Part shown: positions 33,646 to 42,226 of the stretch, one piece after another | How the letters are laid out: the number at the start of each line of letters is the position of its first letter | How positions within the stretch are numbered: position 1 is the first letter of the stretch | DNA from: Rhodobacteraceae bacterium EL53 | Lineage (GTDB): Bacteria; Pseudomonadota; Alphaproteobacteria; Rhodobacterales; Rhodobacteraceae | Length of the DNA stretch: 64,000 nt | Direction: 5' to 3' | Assembly: GCA_900313015.1 (NCBI GenBank) | Contig: OMPR01000011.1 | Location: 293 to 64,292, forward strand | The notes under the pieces: generated by a model | Seen by the model: the letters and a program-made list of their open reading frames with translations, nothing else | The model's database searches: none | Told to the model about the DNA's origin: nothing | Position numbers and translations under genes: made by a program

Positions 33646-34797
33646 TCAGCTTAGACGGGGTTTAAACATCCATGGGCCAATCCGGATGATGAACAGCCCA
33701 AAGGCCGCGACCCAAAATAGCGCGGCAAGATCCAGCATCCAATCGATGTCGGGAAACGAAGCCCACAAAAACCGGGCAATCACTGCTGCGATGATACAGG
33801 TCAGAGCCAGCGTGAGCCGGATATCAGACACCAGGGGTCGCCCGGTGTGGCCCATGCTGGCGCGCATCATGACGGCCAAAGTCATGCCACCAATGGCCCC
33901 AATGCCGATGACATGAAGCCCGGCCGTGGCATAGGCGGGATCAAACACACCCAGCGCAATTGCCGCTAAACCCACAGGGATCATTGCGTAATAGACATGC
34001 AATGCGAACAAGATTGGGTTCACACGGGTCCGCCATCCACCCCAACGCGCCAGTCGCATCAGGTGGAGCGTGGCGCTCAGCAACAACACCACGCCGGTGC
34101 CGGTCCATTCGGGCAGGAACACCCAGGCAAGCAATGAGATCAGCCCTGAAGCCAGACAGACACCATCAAACCGGTTCATCATCGGGGGCTTTGGCTCAAC
34201 ACCTTTTTGGATCATCCAGTTGCGGGTAAACGCAGGGGTGATGCGCCCGCCGATCAACATCAACAAAAAGATCAGCGCAGCAAACCCAAGACGGATGGTC
34301 GTTGCAGCGTACCCTTCTGTCAGGGTTTCGACATGAAACCGAATGTTAGCCAAAGTGAACAATGAGACAGGAATAAGAATAGCCATATTGCGCCAATTGC
34401 GCCCTGCGATGACTTCGCGGGCCATGACACCCAAAACCATCGGTAAAAACAAACCTTCGCACACAATCGCAACCAAAGGGGGCAGGGGCGTGATCATCGC
34501 CACGCGACCCAAGACCCAGACGGCAAACAAGACGATCAAGGCCCATCCGCTCAGCGGTGGACGGTTGGTCCAGTTGGGGACTGCCGTCAGCAAAAAGCCG
34601 GTCAGGACCGCTGAACCATAGCCAAACAGCATTTCATGGACGTGCCAGCTTTGGGCGTCATATCGGAACGCCAATTCCAGATCGATGCGCAGCGACAGGA
34701 TCCAAAGGACGATGGCAAGCGGTGCAAAAACAGCAGCGCCCAGAAAAAAGGGTCGAAACCCCAATTCAAAGAATGGAACGGAACGAGGAGAAGTCAT
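33646..34797 (-). CDS. nnrS: NnrS family membrane protein
   Basis: Integral membrane heme/copper protein of the NnrS family, associated with nitric-oxide stress and nitrite/NO respiration regulons. The 383 residues form about twelve membrane helices; conserved pieces include FELGFRPFFLGAAVFAP, WHVHEMLFGYGSAVLTGFLLTAVPNWT, HVIGIGAIGGMTLAVMMRASMGHTGRPL. The ATG at 34797 gives MTSPRSVPFFELGFRPFF, the usual family start. It stands alone with no nitrite or NO reductase gene nearby, so its link to NO metabolism here rests only on the family. Confidence 0.9.
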   Translation of the reverse strand: MTSPRSVPFFELGFRPFFLGAAVFAPLAIVLWILSLRIDLELAFRYDAQSWHVHEMLFGYGSAVLTGFLLTAVPNWTNRPPLSGWALIVLFAVWVLGRVAMITPLPPLVAIVCEGLFLPMVLGVMAREVIAGRNWRNMAILIPVSLFTLANIRFHVETLTEGYAATTIRLGFAALIFLLMLIGGRITPAFTRNWMIQKGVEPKPPMMNRFDGVCLASGLISLLAWVFLPEWTGTGVVLLLSATLHLMRLARWGGWRTRVNPILFALHVYYAMIPVGLAAIALGVFDPAYATAGLHVIGIGAIGGMTLAVMMRASMGHTGRPLVSDIRLTLALTCIIAAVIARFLWASFPDIDWMLDLAALFWVAAFGLFIIRIGPWMFKPRLS

Positions 34798-34890
34798 GGC
34801 CAGCTCTCTTTGTCGGATTTTGCCCGGGCCTAGCGCAAAGTGAGACGGCGCGCGTTGCGCCAAATCAAATATGTATTCTGGAATGTAGGA

Positions 34891-35580
34891 TTATTCAGGG
34901 GGCTCCAGCGACAACAAGCGCTGTGCAACGGTGGCGGCATCATCCAAATGGGCCGCTACGGCGGCGCGCGCGGCATTGGGGTCGCCGGCAATGATGGCGT
35001 CACTTATGGCGCGCATATGGTCCAGACCTGGGCGCGCGCGCTGGGTTGCCGACAAGGTCATGATCCGCAACCTGCTGATGCGCCCGTTCAGCCGTTGAAC
35101 GATTTCCCAAGCCACCGAATGGCCCGCGCCCAGAAAGATGACCCGATAGAATCCCGACGATGCCTGAAACAGTGCGCCGGGGGTGGTCTGGTCAAACTCT
35201 TGTTCCAGCGTGGCGAGTGCAGCTTGCAAGTCGCGGGTCAAATCCGATGTCACGGTTTGGGCACAGGCGACCGCCGCTGCCGTCTCTAACATGCGGCGAA
35301 TGTCGTATATCTGGCGCGCGTCATTCCATTCCATCCGGGCCACGATGGGGCCGCGATTGGGCAGAATCTCCACCAAACCTTCGGCTTCTAAATATCGGAT
35401 GGTTTCGCGAACGACGGTGCGACTGACCCCAAGTTGGTCGCACAACGGGCGTTCAACCAATCTTTGTCCGGGTTTGAAATGCCCATCAATGATCGCGGCA
35501 CGCATCTTGTCCTGCACGATTTCGCGAAGCGTTGCAGGGGGTTGTTCGATTTTCAGATGGGAAAGGTCGGATTGGGTCAT
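34891..35580 (-). CDS. GntR-family regulator, FadR/FCD subgroup
   Basis: 229-residue GntR regulator: winged helix IVQDKMRAAIIDGHFKPGQRLVERPLCDQLGVSRTVVRETIRYLEAEGLVEILPNRGPIVARM (about 20-83) and an all-helical FCD effector domain (YDIRRMLETAAAVACAQT, FYRVIFLGAGHSVAWEIVQRLNGRISRLR, HMRAISDAIIAGDPNAARAAVAAHLDDA) with the metal-binding His residues of this fold. Divergent from the monooxygenase operon, with a perfect 12-base palindrome in the shared promoter. FCD regulators normally respond to an organic acid from the pathway they control. Confidence 0.9.
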   Translation of the reverse strand: MTQSDLSHLKIEQPPATLREIVQDKMRAAIIDGHFKPGQRLVERPLCDQLGVSRTVVRETIRYLEAEGLVEILPNRGPIVARMEWNDARQIYDIRRMLETAAAVACAQTVTSDLTRDLQAALATLEQEFDQTTPGALFQASSGFYRVIFLGAGHSVAWEIVQRLNGRISRLRIMTLSATQRARPGLDHMRAISDAIIAGDPNAARAAVAAHLDDAATVAQRLLSLEPPE

Positions 35581-35621
35581 TGGCGTAATTTAACAGTCCG
35601 CCAACCGAGAGACAAGAAATT

Positions 35622-35649
35622 CTTGACTAACGGGATTATGGTATACCAT
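35622..35649 (+). promoter_or_regulatory. Promoter with GntR/FCD operator for the monooxygenase operon
   Basis: TTGACT (35622-35627) and TACCAT (35644-35649), 16 bases apart, form a sigma-70-like promoter. The perfect palindrome ATGGTATACCAT (35638-35649), with the GT-N(2)-AC core typical of FCD-subgroup operators, overlaps the -10 box, so repression by the divergent GntR protein is expected. Confidence 0.6.
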
Positions 35650-35691
35650 ATGTCTGTCAGTTCGAAACACAGTGAATCAGGTGCTCCTCCC

Positions 35692-36294
35692 ATGCCCGCA
35701 GAAATCCGCAAGACGCAGCTCTTTATCGAAGACACCCTGATCGAAGGCGGCAAGGTCGCTGAAACGCCGCTAAAAATGATCGCTGCCATTGCTGTGATCA
35801 AAAACCCATGGGCGGGGCAGGGCTTTGTCGAGGATCTGAAACCCGGCATTATGGATTGCGCCCCCGGTCTGGGCGAGCTGCTAACCAAAATGGTGCTGGA
35901 TGCTGCTGGTGGCGGTGACATGGTCGAAGGCTATGGCAAATCCGCAATCGTTGGCGTGAACGGTGAGGTCGAACATGCCTCGGGGCTGATCCACACGCTG
36001 CGGTTCGGCAATCATTTCCGCGAAGCAGTTGGCGCCAAAAGCTACCTGTCGTTCTGCAACACTCGCGGCCCGGCCAACGCGCCGCTCTACATCCCGTTGA
36101 TGGACAAAAATGATGGCGGCAAGCGTTCGCACTATTTGACTATCCAAACCTCGGTTGCGGATGCGCCGGGTCCGGATGAAATCGTGATCGCGCTGGGGGC
36201 CTCGATCGGGGGCCGCCCCCATCACCGTATCGGTGACCGCTATCAGGACCTCAAGGATCTGGGCCATGACCTCGACAATCCTGCAGCTGTCTGA
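35692..36294 (+). CDS. AA_synth family protein (DUF1185)
   Basis: 200-residue member of the 'amino acid synthesis' family (PF06684), a name without a proven reaction. Typical pieces: IRKTQLFIEDTLIEGGK, MIAAIAVIKNPWAGQGFVEDL, GYGKSAIVGVNGEVEHASGLIHTLRFGNHFREAVGAK, SFCNTRGPANAPLYIPLMDK. First gene of the GntR-controlled operon, overlapping the hydrolase gene by about 29 bases in another frame. Homologues commonly lie in operons with luciferase-like monooxygenases and flavin reductases, so it probably acts on an intermediate of the same oxidative pathway. I assign no reaction. Confidence 0.8.
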   Translation: MPAEIRKTQLFIEDTLIEGGKVAETPLKMIAAIAVIKNPWAGQGFVEDLKPGIMDCAPGLGELLTKMVLDAAGGGDMVEGYGKSAIVGVNGEVEHASGLIHTLRFGNHFREAVGAKSYLSFCNTRGPANAPLYIPLMDKNDGGKRSHYLTIQTSVADAPGPDEIVIALGASIGGRPHHRIGDRYQDLKDLGHDLDNPAAV

Positions 36295-37078
36295 GCCATA
36301 CGGCCAGGTCGCGTATCGCGACACAGGCACCGGCGCGCCGGTTCTGTTGATCCATGGCGTCGGCATGCAGTCGGCGTCGTGGGGTCCACAGATCGCGGCG
36401 CTTTCGGACACCTATCGTGTCATCGCTGTGGACATGCCGGGTCATGGCAGCAGCAATATGTTGCCAGACACTGCGGAGCTGCCTGATTTCGTCGCGTGGC
36501 TGCACGCGGTGGTTACCGCTTTGGACCTTGGTCCGATCAATCTGGCGGGGCACTCCATGGGGGCGTTGATCGCCGGGGGCTATGCCGTCGAACATCCGAA
36601 CATGGTCACGCGGGTTGCCGTAGTGAACGGCGTCTATCGCCGCAACGCCGCCGCACGTGCAGCGGTCGAGGCGCGCGCCGCCGAAATCAAGCTGGGCAAG
36701 GTTGATCTGGAAACCCCGCTGACCCGTTGGTTTGGCGACAGCGCGCAGGATCAGATTGCGCGCGATCAGGTCGCGGGATGGCTTAGCGCCGTGGATATGG
36801 GCGGCTATGCCACAGCTTACGGGGCCTTTGCGCGCGGCGACAGCACCTATGCGGATGCGTGGGGCAGGGTGACATGCCCAATGCTGGCGCTTACAGGCGA
36901 TGGTGACCCGAATTCGACACCTGAGATGTCTCAAGCGATGGCAGCAGCTGCCCAAAACGGTGCGGCTAAAGTGATCACAGGTCACCGCCACATGGTGAAC
37001 TTGACCGCGCCCAACGAAGTGACAGCTATATTGCAAGATTGGCTGTCCCGCTCGCTGACCCAAAGGAGAACCGCATGA
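36266..37078 (+). CDS. Alpha/beta-fold hydrolase
   Basis: 270-residue alpha/beta hydrolase. Oxyanion-hole region VLLIHGVGMQSASWGPQ, nucleophile elbow GHSMG with Ser97, acid in LALTGDGDPNSTPEM and the catalytic His in GHRHMVN. This is the complete triad order of the family, with a short lid around residues 125-190. Start ATG at 36266 lies inside the 3' end of the upstream gene; the stop overlaps the flavin reductase ATG (ATGA). In context it should open an ester, lactone or amide produced by the monooxygenase, comparable to RutD-type partners, but the substrate is unknown. Confidence 0.85.
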   Translation: MTSTILQLSEPYGQVAYRDTGTGAPVLLIHGVGMQSASWGPQIAALSDTYRVIAVDMPGHGSSNMLPDTAELPDFVAWLHAVVTALDLGPINLAGHSMGALIAGGYAVEHPNMVTRVAVVNGVYRRNAAARAAVEARAAEIKLGKVDLETPLTRWFGDSAQDQIARDQVAGWLSAVDMGGYATAYGAFARGDSTYADAWGRVTCPMLALTGDGDPNSTPEMSQAMAAAAQNGAAKVITGHRHMVNLTAPNEVTAILQDWLSRSLTQRRTA

Positions 37079-37992
37079 CCACGATTGATCCGCGCGCGCT
37101 GCGCAATGCGTTTGGCACCTTTATGACTGGCGTTACCGTGGTGACGGCCCATGACGCAGACGGCAATCCGCTGGGTTTCACGGCGAACTCGTTTACCTCT
37201 GTTTCGATGGATCCGCCGCTGGTGCTAGTCTGCTTGGCCAATTCTTCGCAGAACTACGATGCGCTGACGCAGGCGGATGGCTTTGCCATCAACATCCTGT
37301 CCGAGCATCAAAAAGACGTGTCGAACACTTTTGCCCGCCCGGTTGATGACCGCTTTGCCTGTGTCGACTGGCGCACAGGCCCGCATGGGTCGCCGGTGTT
37401 TGATGGTGTGTCTGCGTGGTTTGATTGTTCCATGCATAAAACGGTCGAAGCGGGCGATCATGTCATTCTGATTGGCCAGGTGCAGGCATACGACACCAGC
37501 CCCACACCGGGTCTTGGCTATGCGCGCGGGGCCTATGTCACCCCCATGGCCGAGGCCGAGGCTCTGAGCCAGAACGCAAACCTGATCGTTTCGGCTCTGA
37601 TCGCACGTGGCAACGAAGTTCTGTTGGTGGATGACGGCAACGGCGGTTTGGCCCTGCCAGAAATCTGCGTTGGCAAAGACGGTGCCAGCGCCGCCTTGAC
37701 CAAACTGATCGAGGCCTCGGGCCTCTCGGCAGAGCCCGGCTTCATCTATTCTGTTTTCGAAGATGGTGCGCGCGAACACCAGCATATCTCGTTTCTGTGC
37801 CAAGCGGCTGATGGCGTCCCGGCAAAGGGATGTTTTACCGAACTCAGCGCGTCGACCTTGATGGACATTGCTGACCCAGCAGTGCGCATCATGCTCGAAC
37901 GGTTCGCCAGCGAAAGCCGCATGGGCAATTACGGGGTATATTATGGCAACCAGACCAGCGGCAAAGTCCGCCCGATCGTGTCAGGGAGTTAA
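37075..37992 (+). CDS. Flavin reductase with C-terminal Nudix-like domain
   Basis: Two-domain protein of 305 residues. Residues 1-160 are a flavin reductase of the HpaC/RutF type (ALRNAFGTFMTGVTVVTAHDADGNPLGFTANSFTSVSMDPPLVLVCL; later GDHVILIGQVQAYD) that would supply reduced FMN to the neighbouring monooxygenase. Residues about 165-300 look like a Nudix-fold domain (SALIARGNEVLLVDD, VGKDGASAALTKLIEASGL, FIYSVFED); the Nudix box is degenerate, lacking the REXXEE acids, so it probably binds a ligand rather than hydrolysing one. Overlaps the hydrolase gene by 4 bases; the monooxygenase gene follows after 3. Confidence 0.82.
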   Translation: MTTIDPRALRNAFGTFMTGVTVVTAHDADGNPLGFTANSFTSVSMDPPLVLVCLANSSQNYDALTQADGFAINILSEHQKDVSNTFARPVDDRFACVDWRTGPHGSPVFDGVSAWFDCSMHKTVEAGDHVILIGQVQAYDTSPTPGLGYARGAYVTPMAEAEALSQNANLIVSALIARGNEVLLVDDGNGGLALPEICVGKDGASAALTKLIEASGLSAEPGFIYSVFEDGAREHQHISFLCQAADGVPAKGCFTELSASTLMDIADPAVRIMLERFASESRMGNYGVYYGNQTSGKVRPIVSGS

Positions 37993-37995
37993 GGC

Positions 37996-39033
37996 ATGAA
38001 GTTTTCTTTGTTTGCGCATATGGAGCGTATTTCACCGGATGAAGATCAAAAGCAGCTGTATGATGAGTTCATCGAGCTGTGCAAAATCGCCGATGAGGGC
38101 GGGATGCATGCGGTCTGGACCGGCGAACACCACGGGATGAATTTCACCATCTCGCCCAATCCGATGCTGAACCTGATCGACGTAGCAAGGCATACGAAAA
38201 ATGTGCGCCTAGGCACCGGTACCGTGATTGCGCCGTTCTGGCACCCGATCCGGTTGGCAGGCGAGGCGGCGATGACCGATATAATCACCGATGGCCGTTT
38301 GGATTTGGGCATTGCGCGCGGGGCGTACTCTTATGAATACGAACGCATGATGCCCGGCATGGATGCCTGGGAGGCAGGGCAGCGTATGCGTGAACTGATC
38401 CCAGCGATTCAGGGTCTATGGAAAGGCGATTACGCCCAAGAGGGGGAATTCCACTCGTTCCCTCAAACCTCTTCATCGCCTATGCCGACGCAGAAAAACG
38501 GGCCGCCCATCTGGGTGGCGGCGCGCGATCCCAACAGCCACGAATTTGCGGTTTCAAACGGCTGCAACGTGCAGGTCACGCCGCTGTGGCAGGGTGACGC
38601 TGAAATCGAAAGCCTGATGGTCAAGTTCAACGATGCTTGCGCCAAATTCCCCGAACAACCACGCCCCAAGATCATGTTGCTGCTGCACACCTATGTGGCC
38701 GACAGCCCCGAGGATGTGAAGCTGGGCGCCAAAGAGCTGAACCGGTTCTACAACTACTTTGGTGCATGGTTCAAAAACGAACGCCCTGTTGAGCAAGGGT
38801 TGATCAAAACGCTAAGCGATGAAGAAATCGCCGGGCATCCCTTTTACAGCCCCGAGGCGATGGAGCGGGATCTGGTGATTGGCGAACCCGCAGCGGTGAT
38901 TGAACGGCTCAAAAAGTACGAGGCGTTGGGCTATGATGAGTTCTCGTTCTGGATCGACTCCAGCATGTGTTTTGAGCGCAAGAAAGCTTCGCTCGAACGG
39001 TTCATCAACAACGTTATGCCCGCGTTTCAGTAA
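37996..39033 (+). CDS. Luciferase-like (LLM) flavin-dependent monooxygenase
   Basis: Bacterial-luciferase-family TIM-barrel monooxygenase, 345 residues, using reduced FMN and oxygen. Visible: MKFSLFAHMER start, HAVWTGEHHGMNFTISPNPML, VRLGTGTVIAPFWHPIRLAGEAAMTDIITDGRLDLGIARGAYSYEYE, and PPIWVAARDPNSHEFAVSNGCNVQ. The flavin reductase gene is directly upstream (3-base gap) and an aldehyde dehydrogenase directly downstream (9 bases), so the two-component system probably converts its substrate through an ester or aldehyde to an acid. Family members range from RutA-like ring cleavage to Baeyer-Villiger reactions; the exact one is not readable here. Confidence 0.88.
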   Translation: MKFSLFAHMERISPDEDQKQLYDEFIELCKIADEGGMHAVWTGEHHGMNFTISPNPMLNLIDVARHTKNVRLGTGTVIAPFWHPIRLAGEAAMTDIITDGRLDLGIARGAYSYEYERMMPGMDAWEAGQRMRELIPAIQGLWKGDYAQEGEFHSFPQTSSSPMPTQKNGPPIWVAARDPNSHEFAVSNGCNVQVTPLWQGDAEIESLMVKFNDACAKFPEQPRPKIMLLLHTYVADSPEDVKLGAKELNRFYNYFGAWFKNERPVEQGLIKTLSDEEIAGHPFYSPEAMERDLVIGEPAAVIERLKKYEALGYDEFSFWIDSSMCFERKKASLERFINNVMPAFQ

Positions 39034-39042
39034 GGATTAGAA

Positions 39043-40506
39043 ATGCAACAGTTTCAGCAGTATATCGACGGCGCGTTTGACGACGGATCGGCGCAGTTCC
39101 ACAGCATTGATCCCGCCACGGGTGCTGCCTGGGCCAGCATGCCCGAGGCGCAGGCCGCAGATGTGAACCGCGCGGTCCAAGCTGCGGAAACTGCTTTTTT
39201 AGGGTCTGAATGGGCGGGAATGACGGCGACCCAGTGCGGCAAGCTGCTGCATCGTCTGGCCGATCTGGTGGCCGAGAACGCCCCCCGTCTGGCCGAGCTG
39301 GAAACCCGCGACACGGGCAAGATCATTCGCGAAACCAGCGCGCAGATCGCTTATGTCGCGGAATACTACCGCTATTACGCCGGGTTGGCAGATAAGATAG
39401 AAGGCGCACATCTGCCCATCGACAAACCGGATATGGAGGTCTGGCTGCGCCGCGAACCCATCGGCGTCGTGGCCGCAGTCGTGCCGTGGAATTCGCAGTT
39501 GTTCCTGTCGGCTGTAAAGATTGGACCCGCATTGGCCGCTGGTTGTACAGTGGTGCTGAAAGCATCCGAAGAAGGCCCCGCGCCGATGTTGGAATTTGCC
39601 CGGATTTTTGATCAGGCCGGGTTCCCCAAGGGGGTGCTGAACGTCATCACCGGCGGACCTGAGGCGGGCGCGACCCTGACCAGCCATCCAAAGGTGGTGC
39701 ATGTGGCGTTCACCGGCGGGCCAGAGACTGCGCGCCATATCGTACGAAATTCGGCCGAAAATCTCGCTTCGACCTCGCTAGAGCTGGGCGGTAAATCCCC
39801 GTTCATCGTATTTGACGACGCGGATATAGACAGCGCGGTCAACGCGCAGGTCTCGGGCATCTTTGCGGCGACTGGGCAGAGCTGTGTTGCCGGATCGCGG
39901 TTGGTGATTTCGAACAAGATCAAGGACGAGTTCCTAACCAAACTCAAGGCCAAGGCTGAAGCCGTGGTGATCGGGGATCCAACTGACATGGCGACCGAGG
40001 TCGGCCCGTTGTGCACCTTGCATCAACGCGACAATGCGCTGGCACTCATTGCGGCGTCTGAAAAACAGGGCGCGCGCGTGGTCACCGGTGGGCAGCCGAT
40101 TGCGGGTGATGGGTTCTATTTCCCGCCCACGATCATCGACTGTTCAGACGCCCCGCAAGCGGATTGCATCACCAACGAGTTCTTTGGCCCGGTTCTATCG
40201 GTCCTGTCGTTTGATACCGAAGAAGAAGCGTTGGAAATTGCCAACAACACGACCTTTGGTTTAGCTTCTGGCGTATTCACCAGCAGTCTGACCCGCGCGC
40301 ACCGGATGATCCGGGGCATTCGTGCAGGCATTGTCTGGGTTAACACCTATCGCGCGGTTTCGCCCATCGCGCCCTTTGGTGGGCACGGTTTGTCGGGTCA
40401 TGGCCGCGAAGGCGGTATGCAGGCCGCGCTGGATTACACAAAGGTCAAAGCGGTCTGGCTAAAAACTTCGGACGATCCGATCCCCGATCCGTTTGTGATA
40501 CGGTGA
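39043..40506 (+). CDS. Aldehyde dehydrogenase of the monooxygenase operon
   Basis: NAD(P)-dependent aldehyde dehydrogenase, 487 residues: PIGVVAAVVPWNSQLFLSAVKIGPALAAGCTVVLKASE, TSLELGGKSPFIVFDDADID (general-base Glu), FAATGQSCVAGSRLVI (catalytic Cys) and SPIAPFGGHGLSGHGREGG. Last gene of the GntR-controlled operon; its stop codon abuts the stop codon of the convergent sulfatase-fold gene without a spacer base. Presumed to oxidise the aldehyde made by the LLM monooxygenase or the hydrolase. Sequence alone does not give the substrate. Confidence 0.88.
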   Translation: MQQFQQYIDGAFDDGSAQFHSIDPATGAAWASMPEAQAADVNRAVQAAETAFLGSEWAGMTATQCGKLLHRLADLVAENAPRLAELETRDTGKIIRETSAQIAYVAEYYRYYAGLADKIEGAHLPIDKPDMEVWLRREPIGVVAAVVPWNSQLFLSAVKIGPALAAGCTVVLKASEEGPAPMLEFARIFDQAGFPKGVLNVITGGPEAGATLTSHPKVVHVAFTGGPETARHIVRNSAENLASTSLELGGKSPFIVFDDADIDSAVNAQVSGIFAATGQSCVAGSRLVISNKIKDEFLTKLKAKAEAVVIGDPTDMATEVGPLCTLHQRDNALALIAASEKQGARVVTGGQPIAGDGFYFPPTIIDCSDAPQADCITNEFFGPVLSVLSFDTEEEALEIANNTTFGLASGVFTSSLTRAHRMIRGIRAGIVWVNTYRAVSPIAPFGGHGLSGHGREGGMQAALDYTKVKAVWLKTSDDPIPDPFVIR

Positions 40507-42036
40507 TCACGGGTATCGCTGCTGTTTGCGCGGTCCGTCATTGGTGATCGAATCCAGTGACAGGGTGTGATCCATGTTCCGCATCCGGTGACGCAGCATC
40601 TGCCGGGTCAGGCGGTTCAGGTCCGCCTGATACGCGGGTTGATCCGCGACATTGGCAAATTCACCCGCGTCCTCATGATCAAACAGGATCGGCGGTAGAT
40701 CCGCTGCAAATTCAACCAACGTAAAACGATCATCGCGCAGGATGCCCAGAGAGGAATCGCTGGGCCCAGTGCCGAGTGCCTGTTCCCACAGGGAAGGGGT
40801 TTCAGGGTCGGAAAAGTCCAGCTCGGAAAAGGAATAGCCGCGCCAATCCTGTGGGGTTTCACCCCGTAGGAACGGCATCAAGGACCGGCCATCCATGGAG
40901 TTTGGGATTTCCTGCCCGACCCAGTCCAGGATGGTTGGGGTGATGTCGATTGATTCCGTCGGCACTGTGACCTCGGTTCCCGCAGACAGCCCCGGCGCAC
41001 GGATGATCAGCGGCGTGTGATAGGCGGCGTCATAGACTGAAAACTTTCCCCAGGAATGACGATCACCCAGCATTTCGCCGTGATCGGCGGTGATCACCAC
41101 CAATGTGTCGTCGTATTGGCCACTGTCTTTCAGGAACTGGATGACCCGCCCGATATGCAGATCAACCTCGGTCGCGAGGCCGAAATAGAGGGCGCGCAGG
41201 GTCTGCACGATTTCATCCGTTGGTTCCAGATCCGGAAACCCAACCACAAAGCGGGCAGGGGTCGCGCTGGCTTGCGCGGGGCCGCAGAACGGGTGGATTT
41301 CGAGTTCCGCATCAGTATCCGCAAGCCGGGTGGGCAGGGGGATCTGATCGAGGTCATACATATCGTTGTAGGGCGCTGGCGCAACCATCGGCGGGTGCGG
41401 GCGGATATAGGTCAGATGGGCGAACCAGCTTTGATCTGCATAGGCTGGCATGGTGGCCAGAAACCGATCCGTCAGGAAGGCGGTGTCGCTGTCTTCGGCA
41501 CGGTAGAGTGCGGGGTCATTCACACGAGGCGCTGCTCCAGTGGGTGAGACAGGCTGATAGACTTCTTCGTAGCTGTCAAAACTGTAGCCGTTGTTCATCA
41601 GGTGCGAGCGCCACGGATAGGACATCTCGAACCGCATCTCTAACATCTCGTGAAACCCGGCCATTGGGTATTCGTAGGTGTGCATCGCAGGGTCGCTGGT
41701 ATGAAAGGCGCGGGGATCTTGAGAGGTGTCAGTATAGCCAAACAGCATTGGAACATATCCAGCCTTGCGCATTTCGGATGCAACAGACGGGGTATCGTGG
41801 CGCAGGGGCGTGCCATTGCGCACCGACCGATGGTTCATGGAATATTGTCCAGTCAGCAAAGATGCGCGCGAGGGACCACAAGGATTCACCGCGGAATAAT
41901 GGCGTTTGAACGTTACCGCCTCATCCATAAAGGCGCGCAGATTGGGCAGATCCACATGGTCCGATAGCGCCCCAAAGACGCAATCAGCGCGCAGCTGGTC
42001 GATTATGACAAAGAGGACATTCTTGGGCTCACGCAT
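40507..42036 (-). CDS. Sulfatase-fold hydrolase of the phosphonate monoester/phosphodiesterase type
   Basis: Formylglycine-dependent hydrolase of the sulfatase/alkaline-phosphatase superfamily, 509 residues without signal peptide, so cytoplasmic. Over its length it resembles the phosphonate monoester hydrolases of Rhizobium and Burkholderia: NVLFVIIDQLRADCV (metal Asp13), NPCGPSRASLLTGQY with Cys53 as the residue to be oxidised, MNHRSVRNGTPL, TYIRPHPPMVAPAPY, VITADHGEMLGDRHSWGK and the long C-terminal part HRMRNMDHTLS. PMH enzymes split phosphonate monoesters and phosphodiesters and also sulfate esters. ATG at 42036 gives MREPKNVLF. Divergent from a DeoR regulator. Being cytoplasmic fits a substrate first imported by the ABC system. 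Confidence 0.82.
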   Translation of the reverse strand: MREPKNVLFVIIDQLRADCVFGALSDHVDLPNLRAFMDEAVTFKRHYSAVNPCGPSRASLLTGQYSMNHRSVRNGTPLRHDTPSVASEMRKAGYVPMLFGYTDTSQDPRAFHTSDPAMHTYEYPMAGFHEMLEMRFEMSYPWRSHLMNNGYSFDSYEEVYQPVSPTGAAPRVNDPALYRAEDSDTAFLTDRFLATMPAYADQSWFAHLTYIRPHPPMVAPAPYNDMYDLDQIPLPTRLADTDAELEIHPFCGPAQASATPARFVVGFPDLEPTDEIVQTLRALYFGLATEVDLHIGRVIQFLKDSGQYDDTLVVITADHGEMLGDRHSWGKFSVYDAAYHTPLIIRAPGLSAGTEVTVPTESIDITPTILDWVGQEIPNSMDGRSLMPFLRGETPQDWRGYSFSELDFSDPETPSLWEQALGTGPSDSSLGILRDDRFTLVEFAADLPPILFDHEDAGEFANVADQPAYQADLNRLTRQMLRHRMRNMDHTLSLDSITNDGPRKQQRYP

Positions 42037-42154
42037 AAGGGGCTCCGATGTTCGGGCGTCGCTGGTCAAACCCACATAACCGGCATTTTCCATCACTGGA
42101 AAGAGGGTTTTTGCCAAGTTTCCCACTTTTGGTGGTCATGGTTGTGCGAAAAAT

Positions 42155-42190
42155 CCACAAACTAGTTGAATATTTGTGGGGTTTTGTGGC
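42155..42190. promoter_or_regulatory. DeoR operator candidates before the first deoR gene
   Basis: CCACAAA (42155-42161) and TTTGTGG (42173-42179) are perfect inverted 7-base arms, and a further TTTTGTGG follows at 42183-42190. The same TTTTGTGGC string occurs upstream of the second, paralogous deoR gene. Confidence 0.5.
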
Positions 42191-42226
42191 ATCACGAGGG
42201 AATTCGCCTTGACCGGAGGCCCAACC

